DNA from: Candidatus Thalassarchaeum sp.
GTDB lineage: Archaea; Thermoplasmatota; Poseidoniia; Poseidoniales; Thalassarchaeaceae
Assembly: GCA_016777225.1 (NCBI GenBank)
Contig: JADHRW010000004.1
Coordinates: 1 to 64,000, forward strand
DNA length: 64,000 nucleotides
Direction of reading: 5' to 3'
How positions within the stretch are numbered: position 1 is the first letter of the stretch; every line of letters starts with the position of its first letter. The notes under the pieces are model-generated. The model made no database searches and was not told the origin of the DNA. It saw nothing but the letters and a program-made list of their open reading frames with translations. A program made the position numbers and the translations under genes. Shown here piece after piece: positions 9,269 to 19,221 of this stretch.

Positions 9269-11251
9269 TTCAGGGTCCCATGCAGTAATATATCCTGTAA
9301 AAGCACTACTCATTACTGTAAGGGGGCTTGCCAGGTAGAGTTTACCTGGCCCCGATCTTCCTTGAAAATTACGATTTATTGCAGAAATAGATACTTGTTC
9401 ATTATTATCGCTGACGCCTGGCCCTGCTCCAATACAAGCACCACAACCAGGATCTATTAATTTCACACCTGCTTTCTCAAACATTTCGCTCCAACCATTT
9501 TTTTCCGATAAATCTTTGACTGTTTTAGATCCAAATTGAATATAACATTCTACCCCATCTGCTACTTTTAACCCTGCATCAAGAGCGGCTTTTGTAACTT
9601 TAGCATAGTAGGCAAAATCATCATCTTTTCCTGCAGTACACGAACCAGCATATGCAATATCAATATTTACAACTCCTAAATCTTTGATATATGCTCCATT
9701 TGTAGGGTCAGAGGGTATTCCTTTGTCAGGATCTCCAGGATGAGCCACCATTGGCTGGATTTGATTCAAGTTAATGTCATGTATCCCTCCATCATATGTA
9801 GCGCCCTCATCAGCAAAAACAAATGCATCATAAATCTCTTTTTCAGTCAATGACGATCTCCTATCCATTAACCATCTGACAGTTAATTCATCAGGATCAC
9901 AGATACCAGTCTTTGCACTGCATTCTGTTGCCATATTGCATAATGTTGCTCTTTCATCCATTGACAAACTTGAAAGCCCCGGGCCTCCGAACTCCATACT
10001 TCGATCTAAGGTCTCTGAATTAGCAGCATATTTCCATAGGATATGTAATATTACATCTTTAGCGGTACAACCAGGGTCTAAATTTCCTATTAAATTAAAT
10101 CGTATACTTTCTGGAACCTTTACAAAAGCAAATTGATTATGAATTAAATTAGCATATTCTGTAGAACCTACTCCATATGTCAAAGCATTACTAGCGCCGC
10201 CCATACAAGTGTGGCTATCAGTTGCTTGAATGAAATCCCCAACATCAATAAATTCTTCTCTAGCTACTTGATGGCAAATCCCTGGAGAGACTCCATTTAC
10301 AGCTGAATAATCTCTCACGCCTGTATGTTTTTGAAAGATATTTTGCAGGTCTCTTAAGGTTTGAATTTTTTCAGTAAACTTCCCAAATCTAGGTACCCCG
10401 GTTGCATATAATAAATGGTCTTCAAATACAGCAAACTTTGGAGGGTTTGGTATAGAATAATTCTCTCCATATTCTATTTTTAAAAACTCATGAACTTGCG
10501 CAGTAGTAAATTCGTGAGAATAACCTCCATCTACAGATGCTAACACCGCATCTCCAGGTTTAAGATATCCTTTATTTTTATCTTCTTTGATTAATTTATT
10601 AGAGATAATCTTTTCTACAATAGTCATTGGATGAGGTATTTTATTAACCTCTGGAAGTTTTATTTTATTAGCCTTTAATTCTTTAGCGAAAGGAAATATT
10701 CCTCCATTTTCTAATATCAACTTAGTAACTGGATCATATTTGTCTGTAAATTCATTTAGAGAAATACTTTCTCCATTCTGTAATCTTTTAAGCATATCGT
10801 GATTGCCCATTAGTTGCCCAAGATTGATGTTATTTCTTTCATGTATGGGAGCAAATGATGCAGCAATGACTATTTTAATTCCAGACCATTTTTCACATTG
10901 CGGAGCAGTTTCTCTACTGGACCCTGTTCCTTTACGGTGTCCAGAAACTATTACCTCAAAACCACCATTTATCAGTGCATGAGACTCAAAAACACGCCTG
11001 CCATCATGTAACAATCCTGCATACGCATTTTCAGCAATCTTAGCTGGATCATAATCGAAACAAACCCATGCAGGAGTCATCACATCAGTGTTTATATCAT
11101 CCAACAAATCATCAACAGTTAGGTCTTCCATTTTCAAGTTTAAACCTTCATACAATTGTTTTCGTATCAATCCGAGATCTTTTGTTAGAAAGAGTACTCT
11201 TTTATCTGGATTTAGAGAAATTTCGGATACCGGCCATTTTCCTTCACTCAT
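9257..11251 (-). CDS. Aconitase-family hydro-lyase, swivel domain first
   Basis: A 664-residue iron-sulfur dehydratase of the aconitase/isopropylmalate isomerase superfamily. The small swivelling domain comes first, with GSSRE at about residues 110-114. The large domain follows, with TDSHT, a GSCTAGK loop and PGCGAC, which give the three Cys ligands of a [4Fe-4S] cluster, and NRNFQGRSG near the end. In AcnA and in the separate LeuC/LeuD arrangement the large domain comes before or apart from the swivel, so the order here is reversed. The substrate (citrate/isocitrate or isopropylmalate) cannot be fixed from sequence; an icd gene about 6.7 kb away makes aconitase plausible. ATG 11251 is preferred over ATG 11305 because a TATA-like element lies 38 bp upstream and the extension looks like translated promoter. 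Confidence 0.85.
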   Translation of the reverse strand: MSEGKWPVSEISLNPDKRVLFLTKDLGLIRKQLYEGLNLKMEDLTVDDLLDDINTDVMTPAWVCFDYDPAKIAENAYAGLLHDGRRVFESHALINGGFEVIVSGHRKGTGSSRETAPQCEKWSGIKIVIAASFAPIHERNNINLGQLMGNHDMLKRLQNGESISLNEFTDKYDPVTKLILENGGIFPFAKELKANKIKLPEVNKIPHPMTIVEKIISNKLIKEDKNKGYLKPGDAVLASVDGGYSHEFTTAQVHEFLKIEYGENYSIPNPPKFAVFEDHLLYATGVPRFGKFTEKIQTLRDLQNIFQKHTGVRDYSAVNGVSPGICHQVAREEFIDVGDFIQATDSHTCMGGASNALTYGVGSTEYANLIHNQFAFVKVPESIRFNLIGNLDPGCTAKDVILHILWKYAANSETLDRSMEFGGPGLSSLSMDERATLCNMATECSAKTGICDPDELTVRWLMDRRSSLTEKEIYDAFVFADEGATYDGGIHDINLNQIQPMVAHPGDPDKGIPSDPTNGAYIKDLGVVNIDIAYAGSCTAGKDDDFAYYAKVTKAALDAGLKVADGVECYIQFGSKTVKDLSEKNGWSEMFEKAGVKLIDPGCGACIGAGPGVSDNNEQVSISAINRNFQGRSGPGKLYLASPLTVMSSAFTGYITAWDPELFS

Positions 11252-11285
11252 GCACAACGCCCCGAACGTTACTGCCAAGGCTGGG

Positions 11286-11292
11286 TAATATA
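11286..11292 (-). promoter_or_regulatory. TATA-like box for the aconitase-family gene
   Basis: On the minus strand the sequence GATATATTACCC is centred about 38 nt before ATG 11251. With the usual archaeal spacing of about 25 nt this would give a leader of roughly 12 nt. It is a prediction from motif and spacing only. Confidence 0.35.
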
Positions 11293-11367
11293 TCACCATT
11301 CTCAATTATTTATTATAGGAAAAATAAGATTTAGTGTCAATTTTTATTTTTTCTAAATATGTTAACC

Positions 11368-11375
11368 TTAAATAA
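11368..11375 (+). promoter_or_regulatory. TATA box upstream of TFB gene
   Basis: TTAAATAA preceded by purine-poor AACC lies about 50 nt before the TFB start. A start site about 25 nt downstream would leave a leader of roughly 25 nt that contains the GAGGATGTGAT Shine-Dalgarno-like motif. The shared 174-bp intergenic region also serves the divergent aconitase-family gene. Confidence 0.4.
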
Positions 11376-11425
11376 CATCGTCATTCGGGATATTTTACCT
11401 TTCTTACGAAAGAGGATGTGATGGG

Positions 11426-12352
11426 ATGGCAGATTATCTCGTGGAAGACACTGTAAAATGCGATGAATGTGGAAGCCGTAATCTAAATCGAGACGAGACT
11501 CGCGGAGAGGTCGTTTGTGAAGATTGTGGGTTGGTACTTGAAGACAAAGTAATTGACCAAGGTGCCGAATGGCGTGTTTTCAGCCCCGAACAAGGAGATC
11601 AGAGAGCGCGTACTGGTGCACCAATGACTGTAATGCTACATGACAAAGGGCTCTCTACAGACATTGACTGGCAGAATAAAGACTATTCTGGCAAATCAAT
11701 TTCATCACGCTACAGGTCACAATTTTATCGAATGAGAAAATGGCAAAAACGCTCACGAGTGAGTAATGCAACAGAAAGAAACCTCGCTATGGCTTTGGCT
11801 GAATTGGATAGAATGGCAAGCCGATTAGATCTTCCTAAATCAATTAGAGAATCTGCAGCTGTCAACTACAAGAAAGCAGTTGAAGCCAGACTTATTCGAG
11901 GCCGATCAATTGAAGGTGTAGCCGCGGCTTCATTATACGCTGCATGCCGTCAATGTCAGAATCCAAGAACTTTAGATGAAATAGGAGAAGCAAGTCGTAC
12001 TGGTAGGAAAGAAATAGGTAGAACATACCGTTTTATGGTTAGAGAATTAAAAATGAAAATACCTCCTACGAAACCTGAGGATTATATTCCAAGGTTCTGT
12101 TCAGGTCTGGATTTAGATGCTGAAGTACAATCTAAAGCATATGAGTTAATTGCAGCAGCCCAAGAAAAGGAACTAACTAGTGGCCGTGGACCAACTGGTA
12201 TTGCGGCATCAATCATTTACATCGCTAGCGTTTTGTGTGGTAAAAGAAGAACACAAAGAGAGGTTGCGGAGGTTGCTGGTGTAACTGAAGTAACAATCCG
12301 AAATAGGTACAAGGAATTAATCCAAAACCTGAATATTGAACTTGAAATTTAA
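11426..12352 (+). CDS. tfb: Transcription initiation factor B (TFB)
   Basis: The archaeal TFIIB homologue, 308 residues, recruits RNA polymerase to TBP-bound promoters. An N-terminal zinc ribbon uses CDECGSRNL and CEDCGLVLE. The B-reader/linker region follows ([19 protein letters not shown]), then two cyclin repeats: the first around [19 protein letters not shown], the second around [19 protein letters not shown]. The C-terminal helix-turn-helix ([20 protein letters not shown]) contacts the BRE. Length and domains are complete. A HEAT-like protein begins 13 nt downstream and is probably co-transcribed. Confidence 0.98.
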   Translation: MADYLVEDTVKCDECGSRNLNRDETRGEVVCEDCGLVLEDKVIDQGAEWRVFSPEQGDQRARTGAPMTVMLHDKGLSTDIDWQNKDYSGKSISSRYRSQFYRMRKWQKRSRVSNATERNLAMALAELDRMASRLDLPKSIRESAAVNYKKAVEARLIRGRSIEGVAAASLYAACRQCQNPRTLDEIGEASRTGRKEIGRTYRFMVRELKMKIPPTKPEDYIPRFCSGLDLDAEVQSKAYELIAAAQEKELTSGRGPTGIAASIIYIASVLCGKRRTQREVAEVAGVTEVTIRNRYKELIQNLNIELEI

Positions 12353-12364
12353 TTCGGTGACATA

Positions 12365-13711
12365 ATGGCAAGACGAGAGGCAAAAGCCCTCGTAAGGGAA
12401 TACTGCAATAAAATTTTGATAGAAAGTATAACTCTATCTTTTGATTTCCTTCCTCTGCCAAATCCTCCTTTAGAATTACCGGATTTTCCTGCAAGACCGC
12501 CTTCGGATGTATCAAAAATTATTCAACAGGCACTGGGAATTTCTTCAATCGACACTGCAGGGTTTCTTTTTCGCCTCGAACAAGTAATTGAAAAAGATGA
12601 ACCTAATTTTGTCAAACGTCATATTGATCGAGAAACAGAACGTGAGAAATGGCTATCGAAGAACTTTGAATTAATCGCCGAACAAATATTAATATTACAA
12701 ATAAAAGATTGGTTTTACTCTGCTTTAGATGAAGACTCTCCTGATACTGATCGTTGGTATCTGGCTGTAAGTATTTTTATTGGATTAATTTTGAAAGGAT
12801 CTAAAATTACAGAAGCACAGTGTTTTCCTCTATTTAGCTCAATTATCGTTGCAAAACAACCAGATGAGCCCACAATGAAACAAATTTCAGGGCCATATCA
12901 CATTTCATGGTCGGGGGATAAGGGTGATACTTTCACAGAAGAAGTAGCGCATCCTAGTGGTGTTTTAGCCGCAAATTCTATACTGGATATTACTGAATTA
13001 TATGAATTAAATCATGAAACAGTATTGCCGTATTGGTTAGAGAGACTATCCATAGGGGAACATATCTCTAATATACTAAATATTCCAATGAGAATACAGA
13101 ATTTGATATTTGATATCAATCAAAAAAACTCTGAAAAATTAGTTATGGCAACAATCTTATTATTCCCGCATCATCCGAAAGAATCTAAAGAGATTCTTTT
13201 TGAAATTTGTAATAGTGAACAGGTTTCATTGAGGCGCTTTTTAGCCACTAATTTATCCCGCATAGGATCTGAAGATAGGGAATTTTCTGAGAAAATATTG
13301 GCCGAATTATTGAATGATGAAGACTCAGATACTAGAGTGATTTCTACAACTTATCTCGGAACACTAGCTCGTGTGGAAAGTCATAGTTTTATTTTACTGG
13401 CTAAAAAAATCTTTCAAAATGAAGACTCTCGAATGATTCAAAGACTAATAGAGTCTGGAATTAGGCACTATTTTTCTATGAATCCAGATGATAATGAAGG
13501 ATTAATTCCCATTGCCTGGGTGTCATGTAATTCTGAATCTAAGTCAAAACTATCTAATATGTTGATTGAATTAGCAAAAATAAATCAACACTCATTCCTG
13601 AAAATATGTTCTAAAGTTTTAGACTTAAGCCCCGAATCTTATGATGAATTATTCAATAGAATCAATCTTCGTAACAAAGATATTTCTTCTTTAATCAGGA
13701 ACAACCAGTAG
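12365..13711 (+). CDS. HEAT-like repeat protein downstream of TFB
   Basis: A 448-residue soluble protein of unknown family. The ATG is preceded by GGTGACATA, and the gene follows TFB by 13 nt. The N-terminal half is mixed, with a Pro-rich stretch near residues 28-45. From about residue 250 onward there are pairs of amphipathic helices typical of HEAT/ARM folds (KILAELLNDEDSDTRVISTT is an example). No catalytic motif is visible. It could be a scaffold or a transcription-linked factor; this is only suggested by its position. Its 3' end overlaps the convergent nrdJ end by 17 nt. Confidence 0.75.
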   Translation: MARREAKALVREYCNKILIESITLSFDFLPLPNPPLELPDFPARPPSDVSKIIQQALGISSIDTAGFLFRLEQVIEKDEPNFVKRHIDRETEREKWLSKNFELIAEQILILQIKDWFYSALDEDSPDTDRWYLAVSIFIGLILKGSKITEAQCFPLFSSIIVAKQPDEPTMKQISGPYHISWSGDKGDTFTEEVAHPSGVLAANSILDITELYELNHETVLPYWLERLSIGEHISNILNIPMRIQNLIFDINQKNSEKLVMATILLFPHHPKESKEILFEICNSEQVSLRRFLATNLSRIGSEDREFSEKILAELLNDEDSDTRVISTTYLGTLARVESHSFILLAKKIFQNEDSRMIQRLIESGIRHYFSMNPDDNEGLIPIAWVSCNSESKSKLSNMLIELAKINQHSFLKICSKVLDLSPESYDELFNRINLRNKDISSLIRNNQ

Positions 13712-16700
13712 TAGCGCCGCAAGCATTACATTTCAAACAGGTCCCATTCCTAACCATTTGACTGCTCCCACAGTCTGTACAAATATCGCCAGTGAATCCA
13801 TTCTCTCTTGCTAGTCGCCTAGTTTTAGAGACAGAGTCTTCAACCTGTTCAAAAGCCCCAAGAGTTTGTTGAACTTCTCTGATTTCTCCTTTATTTCTAA
13901 CGACGCCTTCTTCTGTAATTTCCGGTCTACTTATTGAGTATGGATCTAGATCTTCTTGGGAAACATGAGCTAAATCATGTCTTCCAAGGTATCTTATTGC
14001 TAATTCTCTAAATATATAATCCACTATGCTGGAAGACATTTTAACACGTCCACTGCCGCCCATAACCATTCCACTTGGTTCGAATTTCTGGAATGTAAAT
14101 GAGTTCACGAAAGCATCTAGTGGGACTCCATGTTGTAGTCCCAGTGAAACAGCAATTGCAAATTGATTCAACATCGACCGCCAAGCAGCACCTTCTTTAG
14201 AAGTAGTTAACATAATTTCTCCAAGCCTTCCATCTTCGTAAGAACTATGATTTAGATATACTGTATGTCCGCCTACTTTGGCCTTCATTCTTCCACCCTC
14301 ACAGTTGTCTGGCAAAGGTCTTCTTGAAGCGATATAATCGTGCACCATTGCCTCTGCAAGTGGTTGAGCTTTTGTTTCCGGTAGAGGTAAAGTTTCAACA
14401 ACTTGCTCTACCATTTTTTGAACTATGATGACTTCTTCTTCCTCTTCTTCTTGTAGTGCACTTGAATCAACAAGTTGATTCATCAATGGCTGTGATAATT
14501 TCGAACAATCACGATAAACTGCACATGCCTTAATCATGGTTGAGAAACTTAAATCGTAAGCTTCTTTTATTTCTGAAACAGTTGAATTGGATGGCATATT
14601 AATGGTTTTAGAAATCGCGCCCGAAATAAATGGCTGTGCTGCGGCCATCATGTGTACGTGAGCCGGCCAATCAATAGAACGAACTCCGTATTTGCCACCA
14701 GGTGTTGCACAATCGAAAACTGCCAGATGTTCATCTTTCAAACCAGGGGCGCCTTCGATAGTGCCTCTGCCTAGAACGTAATTATTTACTTCATTAATCT
14801 GATCTGAAGATAAGCCCAAAGATCCAAGCACATCAAAGAAATCATCTCCAAATTCTTCTTCACTCATACCTAGAGTTCCTACACACAATTCTTTACCGAG
14901 TATACTTGGTGAAAAGGCAGATCTAATATCAAACACATCAGGTAATTTTTTCTCAATATTCTTAATTTGTTCTTTTGAGAATCCGATAGCATCTAATTTT
15001 TCTATAGACAAATGAGGACATCCCCCGAGACTTTTTGTTCCCATAACAAATTCTTCGATATTTTTTGTTTGTTTATCTGAATAACCAAGTCTTTTTAGGG
15101 CCATAGTTACACCTTTATTTATAATTCTTAGAGAACCTCCGCCCGCTAGAGTTTTGTATTGCACTAGAGAAAATTGTGGTTCTACTCCTGTGGTATCGCA
15201 ACCCATTACAAGCCCAATAGTTCCTGTTGGAGCAATTACTGTAGTTTGCGCATTTCTATATCCGTGCTCTTCACCTTCTCTTAGTGCACGGTCCCATGCA
15301 TCTCTGGCCGCCATTAGTAAGTCTTGAGGGCATTTCTTTGAGTTTATTCCTCTTGGCAGTACAGTTAACCCTTCATATTCCGAATCATCAGCATTGTAAG
15401 CAGCTCTACGATGATTTCTCATAACCTTTAACATATGCTCAGAATTTCTTTCATAATCGGGATAAGGGCCTAAGATAGAAGCCATTTCTGCACTCGTTGC
15501 ATATGATTCGCCACACATAATTGCGGTTAGAGCGCCACAGATTGCATACGCCCTTTCGTCGTCATATGGTATTCCCATGTGCATTAGCAAAGATCCAATA
15601 TTACAATAGCCTAATCCTAATGTACGATAATCATATGATTTTTGCGCAATTTCAGCAGATGGGAATTGAGCCATTAATACACTAATTTCTAGAGTCGCAG
15701 TCCAAAGCCTAACGCTGTGTTTAAAATCTTCAATCTGGAATGTCTGATTATCTAAATCATAATAATGTAGTAGATTTATACTAGCCAAATTACAAGCAGT
15801 ATCATCAAGGAACATATACTCTGAGCAAGGATTAGAACCATTTATTCTGCCTCCTTCTGGGCAAGTATGCCACTCATTGATAGTGGTATCAAATTGTACA
15901 CCTGGGTCAGCACAAGCCCAAGCTGTATAAGCAATTTTATCCCATAATTCTCCAGCATCTAAAACTTTACATGCTTCTGGTTTACGATTTTCTTCTGATG
16001 CTTTATCTTTCTCAGTTCTCCAAACTAAATCCCAACTTTCACCATTCTTCACGGCATTCATGAAAGAATTAGGGACTCTTACTGAATTATTACTATTCTG
16101 TCCTGAAACGGACATATATGCCTCTCCTTGCCAATCAGTATCGAAGCATTCGAAATCGACGCCTTTCCAGCCCTGTTTAGCCAAATCTAAGATTCGCTGA
16201 ATATGTGGTTGAGGGACATTATCTCGAATAGCCTTGATTATTGATTTTCTTAATGCGAGGTTTTCAGATTGATCCAGCCTAGTCACATCATCTTCATGCG
16301 CCCAAATAGATTCCATTAGGGCGTTAGCGTGTCTCTGTAATATGTTTGAACCAATTACCAATGCTGAAACCTTTTCTTCTTCACTAGATTTCCAGTCAAT
16401 ATATTCTTCAATATCTGGATGATCTAAATCTAAAGTCACCATCTTTGCAGCCCGACGAGTGGTGCCTCCTGATTTTATCGCACCTGCCGCTCTATCGCCA
16501 ATTTTCAGGAATGAAAGTAACCCTGAAGAACTCCCTCCTCCGGAAAGAGGTTCCCCTGCGCCTCTAATATTTGAGAAATTTGAGCCAGTACCTGAACCAA
16601 ATTTGAAAAGTAGCGCTTCACGATTCCACAATCCCATAATTGAACTGGTTCCTCCTACTAATGAATCGCTGACGGATTGGATAAAACAAGCATGAGGTTG

Positions 16701-17345
16701 AGGGTGCTCATATGCATTTTGAGACAGACAAAGCTCACCTGTTGATGGGTCAACATAGTGATGTCCCTGAGCGGGCCCCTCAATACCATAGGCCCAATTT
16801 AAGCCAGTGTTAAACCACTGTGGGCTGTTAGGAGCAGAACGTTGGCTAGAGATTAGATAACACATTTCATCAAAATATGCACGCGCATCTACCTCACTGG
16901 CGAAATATCCATATTTGTATCCCCAATAAGTCCATGTTCCTGCTAATCTTCTGAATAGATTCTTGCCATGTATTTCACCAGTATATCTGCCTTTAGCATC
17001 TAATGTCTGTAATTTCTCATAGTCCGGCTCACTACGCTGTAGCCAAACAGGGATGCCATCTTCCGCCACCTTGCGCAGATAGACCGGCACCCCTGCTTTT
17101 CTCAGATACTTCTGAGCAGCAATTTTACCAGGCACTCCTTCAAATCCTGAGGGAAATTCGACTCCTTCTATTGAATCAGCCATAGTTCCATCTGGATTTC
17201 TTATCTCGACATCCATAGAGATCCAAGAAAACAAATCGAAAGGGTCTTCGCCAGCAGTAGTAAATCTTCTTTCAATAACCATTCCATTATCATTAATTTC
17301 ATGGTTTACTGTTGTTTTTGATTTATCTTTTACTTTGCTCTGCAT
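13695..17345 (-). CDS. nrdJ: Adenosylcobalamin-dependent (class II) ribonucleotide reductase
   Basis: Makes deoxyribonucleotides using a B12-derived radical, with no oxygen requirement. The 1216 residues fit the long NrdJ type. Visible landmarks are SGSGTGSNFSNIRG-like substrate-binding sequence (as FKFGSGTGSNFSN), GGTTRRAAKMV, the NPCSEYMFLDDTAC segment with an active-site Cys, and PTGTIGLVMGCDTTG. The C-terminus ends in a Cys-rich zinc-type tail (CTDCGSSQMV and CLKCNACGATTGCS) used for re-reduction in long class II enzymes. The open frame extends 48 codons further upstream, but ATG 17345 is preceded by GGAGGAG at 9 nt and is preferred. A PduO-type adenosyltransferase lies at 25.3 kb and could supply the cofactor. 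Confidence 0.95.
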   Translation of the reverse strand: MQSKVKDKSKTTVNHEINDNGMVIERRFTTAGEDPFDLFSWISMDVEIRNPDGTMADSIEGVEFPSGFEGVPGKIAAQKYLRKAGVPVYLRKVAEDGIPVWLQRSEPDYEKLQTLDAKGRYTGEIHGKNLFRRLAGTWTYWGYKYGYFASEVDARAYFDEMCYLISSQRSAPNSPQWFNTGLNWAYGIEGPAQGHHYVDPSTGELCLSQNAYEHPQPHACFIQSVSDSLVGGTSSIMGLWNREALLFKFGSGTGSNFSNIRGAGEPLSGGGSSSGLLSFLKIGDRAAGAIKSGGTTRRAAKMVTLDLDHPDIEEYIDWKSSEEEKVSALVIGSNILQRHANALMESIWAHEDDVTRLDQSENLALRKSIIKAIRDNVPQPHIQRILDLAKQGWKGVDFECFDTDWQGEAYMSVSGQNSNNSVRVPNSFMNAVKNGESWDLVWRTEKDKASEENRKPEACKVLDAGELWDKIAYTAWACADPGVQFDTTINEWHTCPEGGRINGSNPCSEYMFLDDTACNLASINLLHYYDLDNQTFQIEDFKHSVRLWTATLEISVLMAQFPSAEIAQKSYDYRTLGLGYCNIGSLLMHMGIPYDDERAYAICGALTAIMCGESYATSAEMASILGPYPDYERNSEHMLKVMRNHRRAAYNADDSEYEGLTVLPRGINSKKCPQDLLMAARDAWDRALREGEEHGYRNAQTTVIAPTGTIGLVMGCDTTGVEPQFSLVQYKTLAGGGSLRIINKGVTMALKRLGYSDKQTKNIEEFVMGTKSLGGCPHLSIEKLDAIGFSKEQIKNIEKKLPDVFDIRSAFSPSILGKELCVGTLGMSEEEFGDDFFDVLGSLGLSSDQINEVNNYVLGRGTIEGAPGLKDEHLAVFDCATPGGKYGVRSIDWPAHVHMMAAAQPFISGAISKTINMPSNSTVSEIKEAYDLSFSTMIKACAVYRDCSKLSQPLMNQLVDSSALQEEEEEEVIIVQKMVEQVVETLPLPETKAQPLAEAMVHDYIASRRPLPDNCEGGRMKAKVGGHTVYLNHSSYEDGRLGEIMLTTSKEGAAWRSMLNQFAIAVSLGLQHGVPLDAFVNSFTFQKFEPSGMVMGGSGRVKMSSSIVDYIFRELAIRYLGRHDLAHVSQEDLDPYSISRPEITEEGVVRNKGEIREVQQTLGAFEQVEDSVSKTRRLARENGFTGDICTDCGSSQMVRNGTCLKCNACGATTGCS

Positions 17346-17516
17346 ACTATCACACTCCTCCTTCATTTCGTCTCGATAATGGCTTACCCGGTTAAAGGGA
17401 ATTCTTCTTCCGAATAGAGGGTGTTTAATGCTTGAGGCTGGGCCCTCTATATTTTTGCAGATTTTCTTATTTAATACTGAAAACGACAAACATAGAAATA
17501 CTGTTAATTTCTCATA

Positions 17517-17909
17517 TTATGGTCTTAAATCTAAACTCCAATCTAATGTTGTTCCAGATCTTGTAATCATCACTCCGACTGAACAATATTTTTCATGGCT
17601 TTGCGCAATTAATCTTCTTAAGAGTTTCTCAGGGACATCACCTTCAACAACATATTTCATTCTAACAGCAGTGAAAACTTTAGGCCTTTCTAAAGACCTA
17701 TCGGATTCTAATTCAATCCACATAGCTCTTACATTTTCCATTCTATGTTTCAAACCATCAATTACATCAATTAGTGAGCAGGCACCGTGGGCTTGGAGAA
17801 CGATTTGCATAGGGCTTGCTGCCGTATCGCTATGAAATTGAGTGACCTTTCCATTATCCGTTTCACCTTCTATTTCTTCACCAGTTGTCCATCGAACAAT
17901 GCCCTTCAT
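17517..17909 (-). CDS. OsmC-family protein
   Basis: A 130-residue member of the OsmC/Ohr-like family, which reduces organic hydroperoxides in characterised members. The two family cysteines are present: C44 in AHGACSLIDV and C109 in HEKYCSVGV. ATG 17909 is supported by a strong GGAGGGGAG motif 5 nt upstream. It is divergent from icd with a 71-bp gap, and 171 bp upstream (on the minus strand) of nrdJ. Whether it is a peroxidase or has another thiol role is not clear from sequence. Confidence 0.85.
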   Translation of the reverse strand: MKGIVRWTTGEEIEGETDNGKVTQFHSDTAASPMQIVLQAHGACSLIDVIDGLKHRMENVRAMWIELESDRSLERPKVFTAVRMKYVVEGDVPEKLLRRLIAQSHEKYCSVGVMITRSGTTLDWSLDLRP

Positions 17910-17980
17910 CTTAACTCCCCTCCTACTATGCTAGAAGGGTTGGCTTCATCAATGGGTGGTAAGTGCCCCCTCTGAGAGCA

Positions 17981-19210
17981 ATGACCATTGGCGCAGATAT
18001 TTCAATCAAAAATGGCAAATTAATAGTCCCTAATGAGCCATTAGTCCATTATATTGAGGGCGATGGTATTGGAGTTGACATTACTCCTGTAATGATAAGT
18101 GTCGTTAATGCCGCAGTAGATAAAGCATATTCTCAATCTAAAAAAATTCATTGGAATGAAGTTTATGCCGGCCAGAAAGCATTTGATTTGACTGGCGAAT
18201 GGTTACCTGATGAAACATTAGATGCAATGCGAACTGGATTAGTTTCTATCAAAGGTCCGTTAACAACCCCCGTCGGTGGTGGAATTAGAAGCCTCAATGT
18301 TGCATTACGTCAAAAATTAGATTTGTTTGCCTGTGTTCGTCCAGTGAGATGGTACGATGGCACTCCAAGCCCAGTAAGACGTCCTCAGGATGTAGATATG
18401 ATAATCTTCCGTGAGAATAGTGAAGACGTTTATGCAGGTATAGAATGGGAAGCAGGAAGTCCAGATGTGAAAAAAGTAATAGATTTTCTTCATAAAGAAA
18501 TGGGCGTTACCAAGATTAGATTTCCTGATACTAGTGGAATTGGAATAAAGCCGATTAGCAGTGAGGGGACTTCTAGGATAGTAAGGGCCGCGATTAATTA
18601 TGCAATAAATCAAGATAAGTCAAGCGTAACTATAGTGCATAAAGGAAATATTATGAAATTTACAGAAGGTGGATTTAGGGATTGGGGGTATCAATTAGCG
18701 AAAGACGAATTTGGTGCTATCGAATTAGACGGAGGACCTTGGTGTACTATGGTCAATCCTAAAACTGGAAATCAAATATTAATCAAAGATGTTATTGCTG
18801 ATGCTATGTTGCAACAAGTCCTGACAAGGCCTAAAGAATATGGCGTATTAACAACAATGAACCTCAATGGCGATTATATCTCAGACGCGCTTGCTGCACA
18901 GGTGGGGGGAATCGGCATTGCCCCTGGTGCTAACATCAATTATGATACTGGAATTTCAATATTTGAAGCTACACATGGAACTGCTCCCAAATATGCCGGG
19001 CAAAACAAAGTTAATCCTGGTTCATTAATTCTTTCAGCAGAAATGATGCTTCGTCATATGGGCTGGGATGAAGCAGCAGATTTGATTGTCAAAGGGATGG
19101 AAGGTGCAATATCTGCTCGAACAGTAACTTATGACTTCGAGCGATTAATGGATGATGCCACACTACTTTCATGTTCTGCATTTGGAGAGGCGCTAATCTC
19201 TCACATGTAA
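17981..19210 (+). CDS. icd: Isocitrate dehydrogenase
   Basis: A 409-residue member of the isocitrate/isopropylmalate dehydrogenase family, converting isocitrate to 2-oxoglutarate. Landmarks are [14 protein letters not shown] at the start, [20 protein letters not shown] for substrate binding, [33 protein letters not shown], and [13 protein letters not shown] for cofactor binding. The long [14 protein letters not shown] stretch and overall pattern match bacterial/archaeal NADP-type Icd rather than LeuB. ATG 17981 is preferred to the in-frame GTG at 17963. It ends 11 nt before the convergent PIN-protein gene. Confidence 0.95.
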   Translation: MTIGADISIKNGKLIVPNEPLVHYIEGDGIGVDITPVMISVVNAAVDKAYSQSKKIHWNEVYAGQKAFDLTGEWLPDETLDAMRTGLVSIKGPLTTPVGGGIRSLNVALRQKLDLFACVRPVRWYDGTPSPVRRPQDVDMIIFRENSEDVYAGIEWEAGSPDVKKVIDFLHKEMGVTKIRFPDTSGIGIKPISSEGTSRIVRAAINYAINQDKSSVTIVHKGNIMKFTEGGFRDWGYQLAKDEFGAIELDGGPWCTMVNPKTGNQILIKDVIADAMLQQVLTRPKEYGVLTTMNLNGDYISDALAAQVGGIGIAPGANINYDTGISIFEATHGTAPKYAGQNKVNPGSLILSAEMMLRHMGWDEAADLIVKGMEGAISARTVTYDFERLMDDATLLSCSAFGEALISHM

Positions 19211-19221
19211 TATTAGAAACA

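Noticed and set aside
17346-17489. N-terminal 48-codon extension of nrdJ
   Set aside because: The downstream ATG at 17345 has a strong GGAGGAG motif, and the extension has no family similarity.
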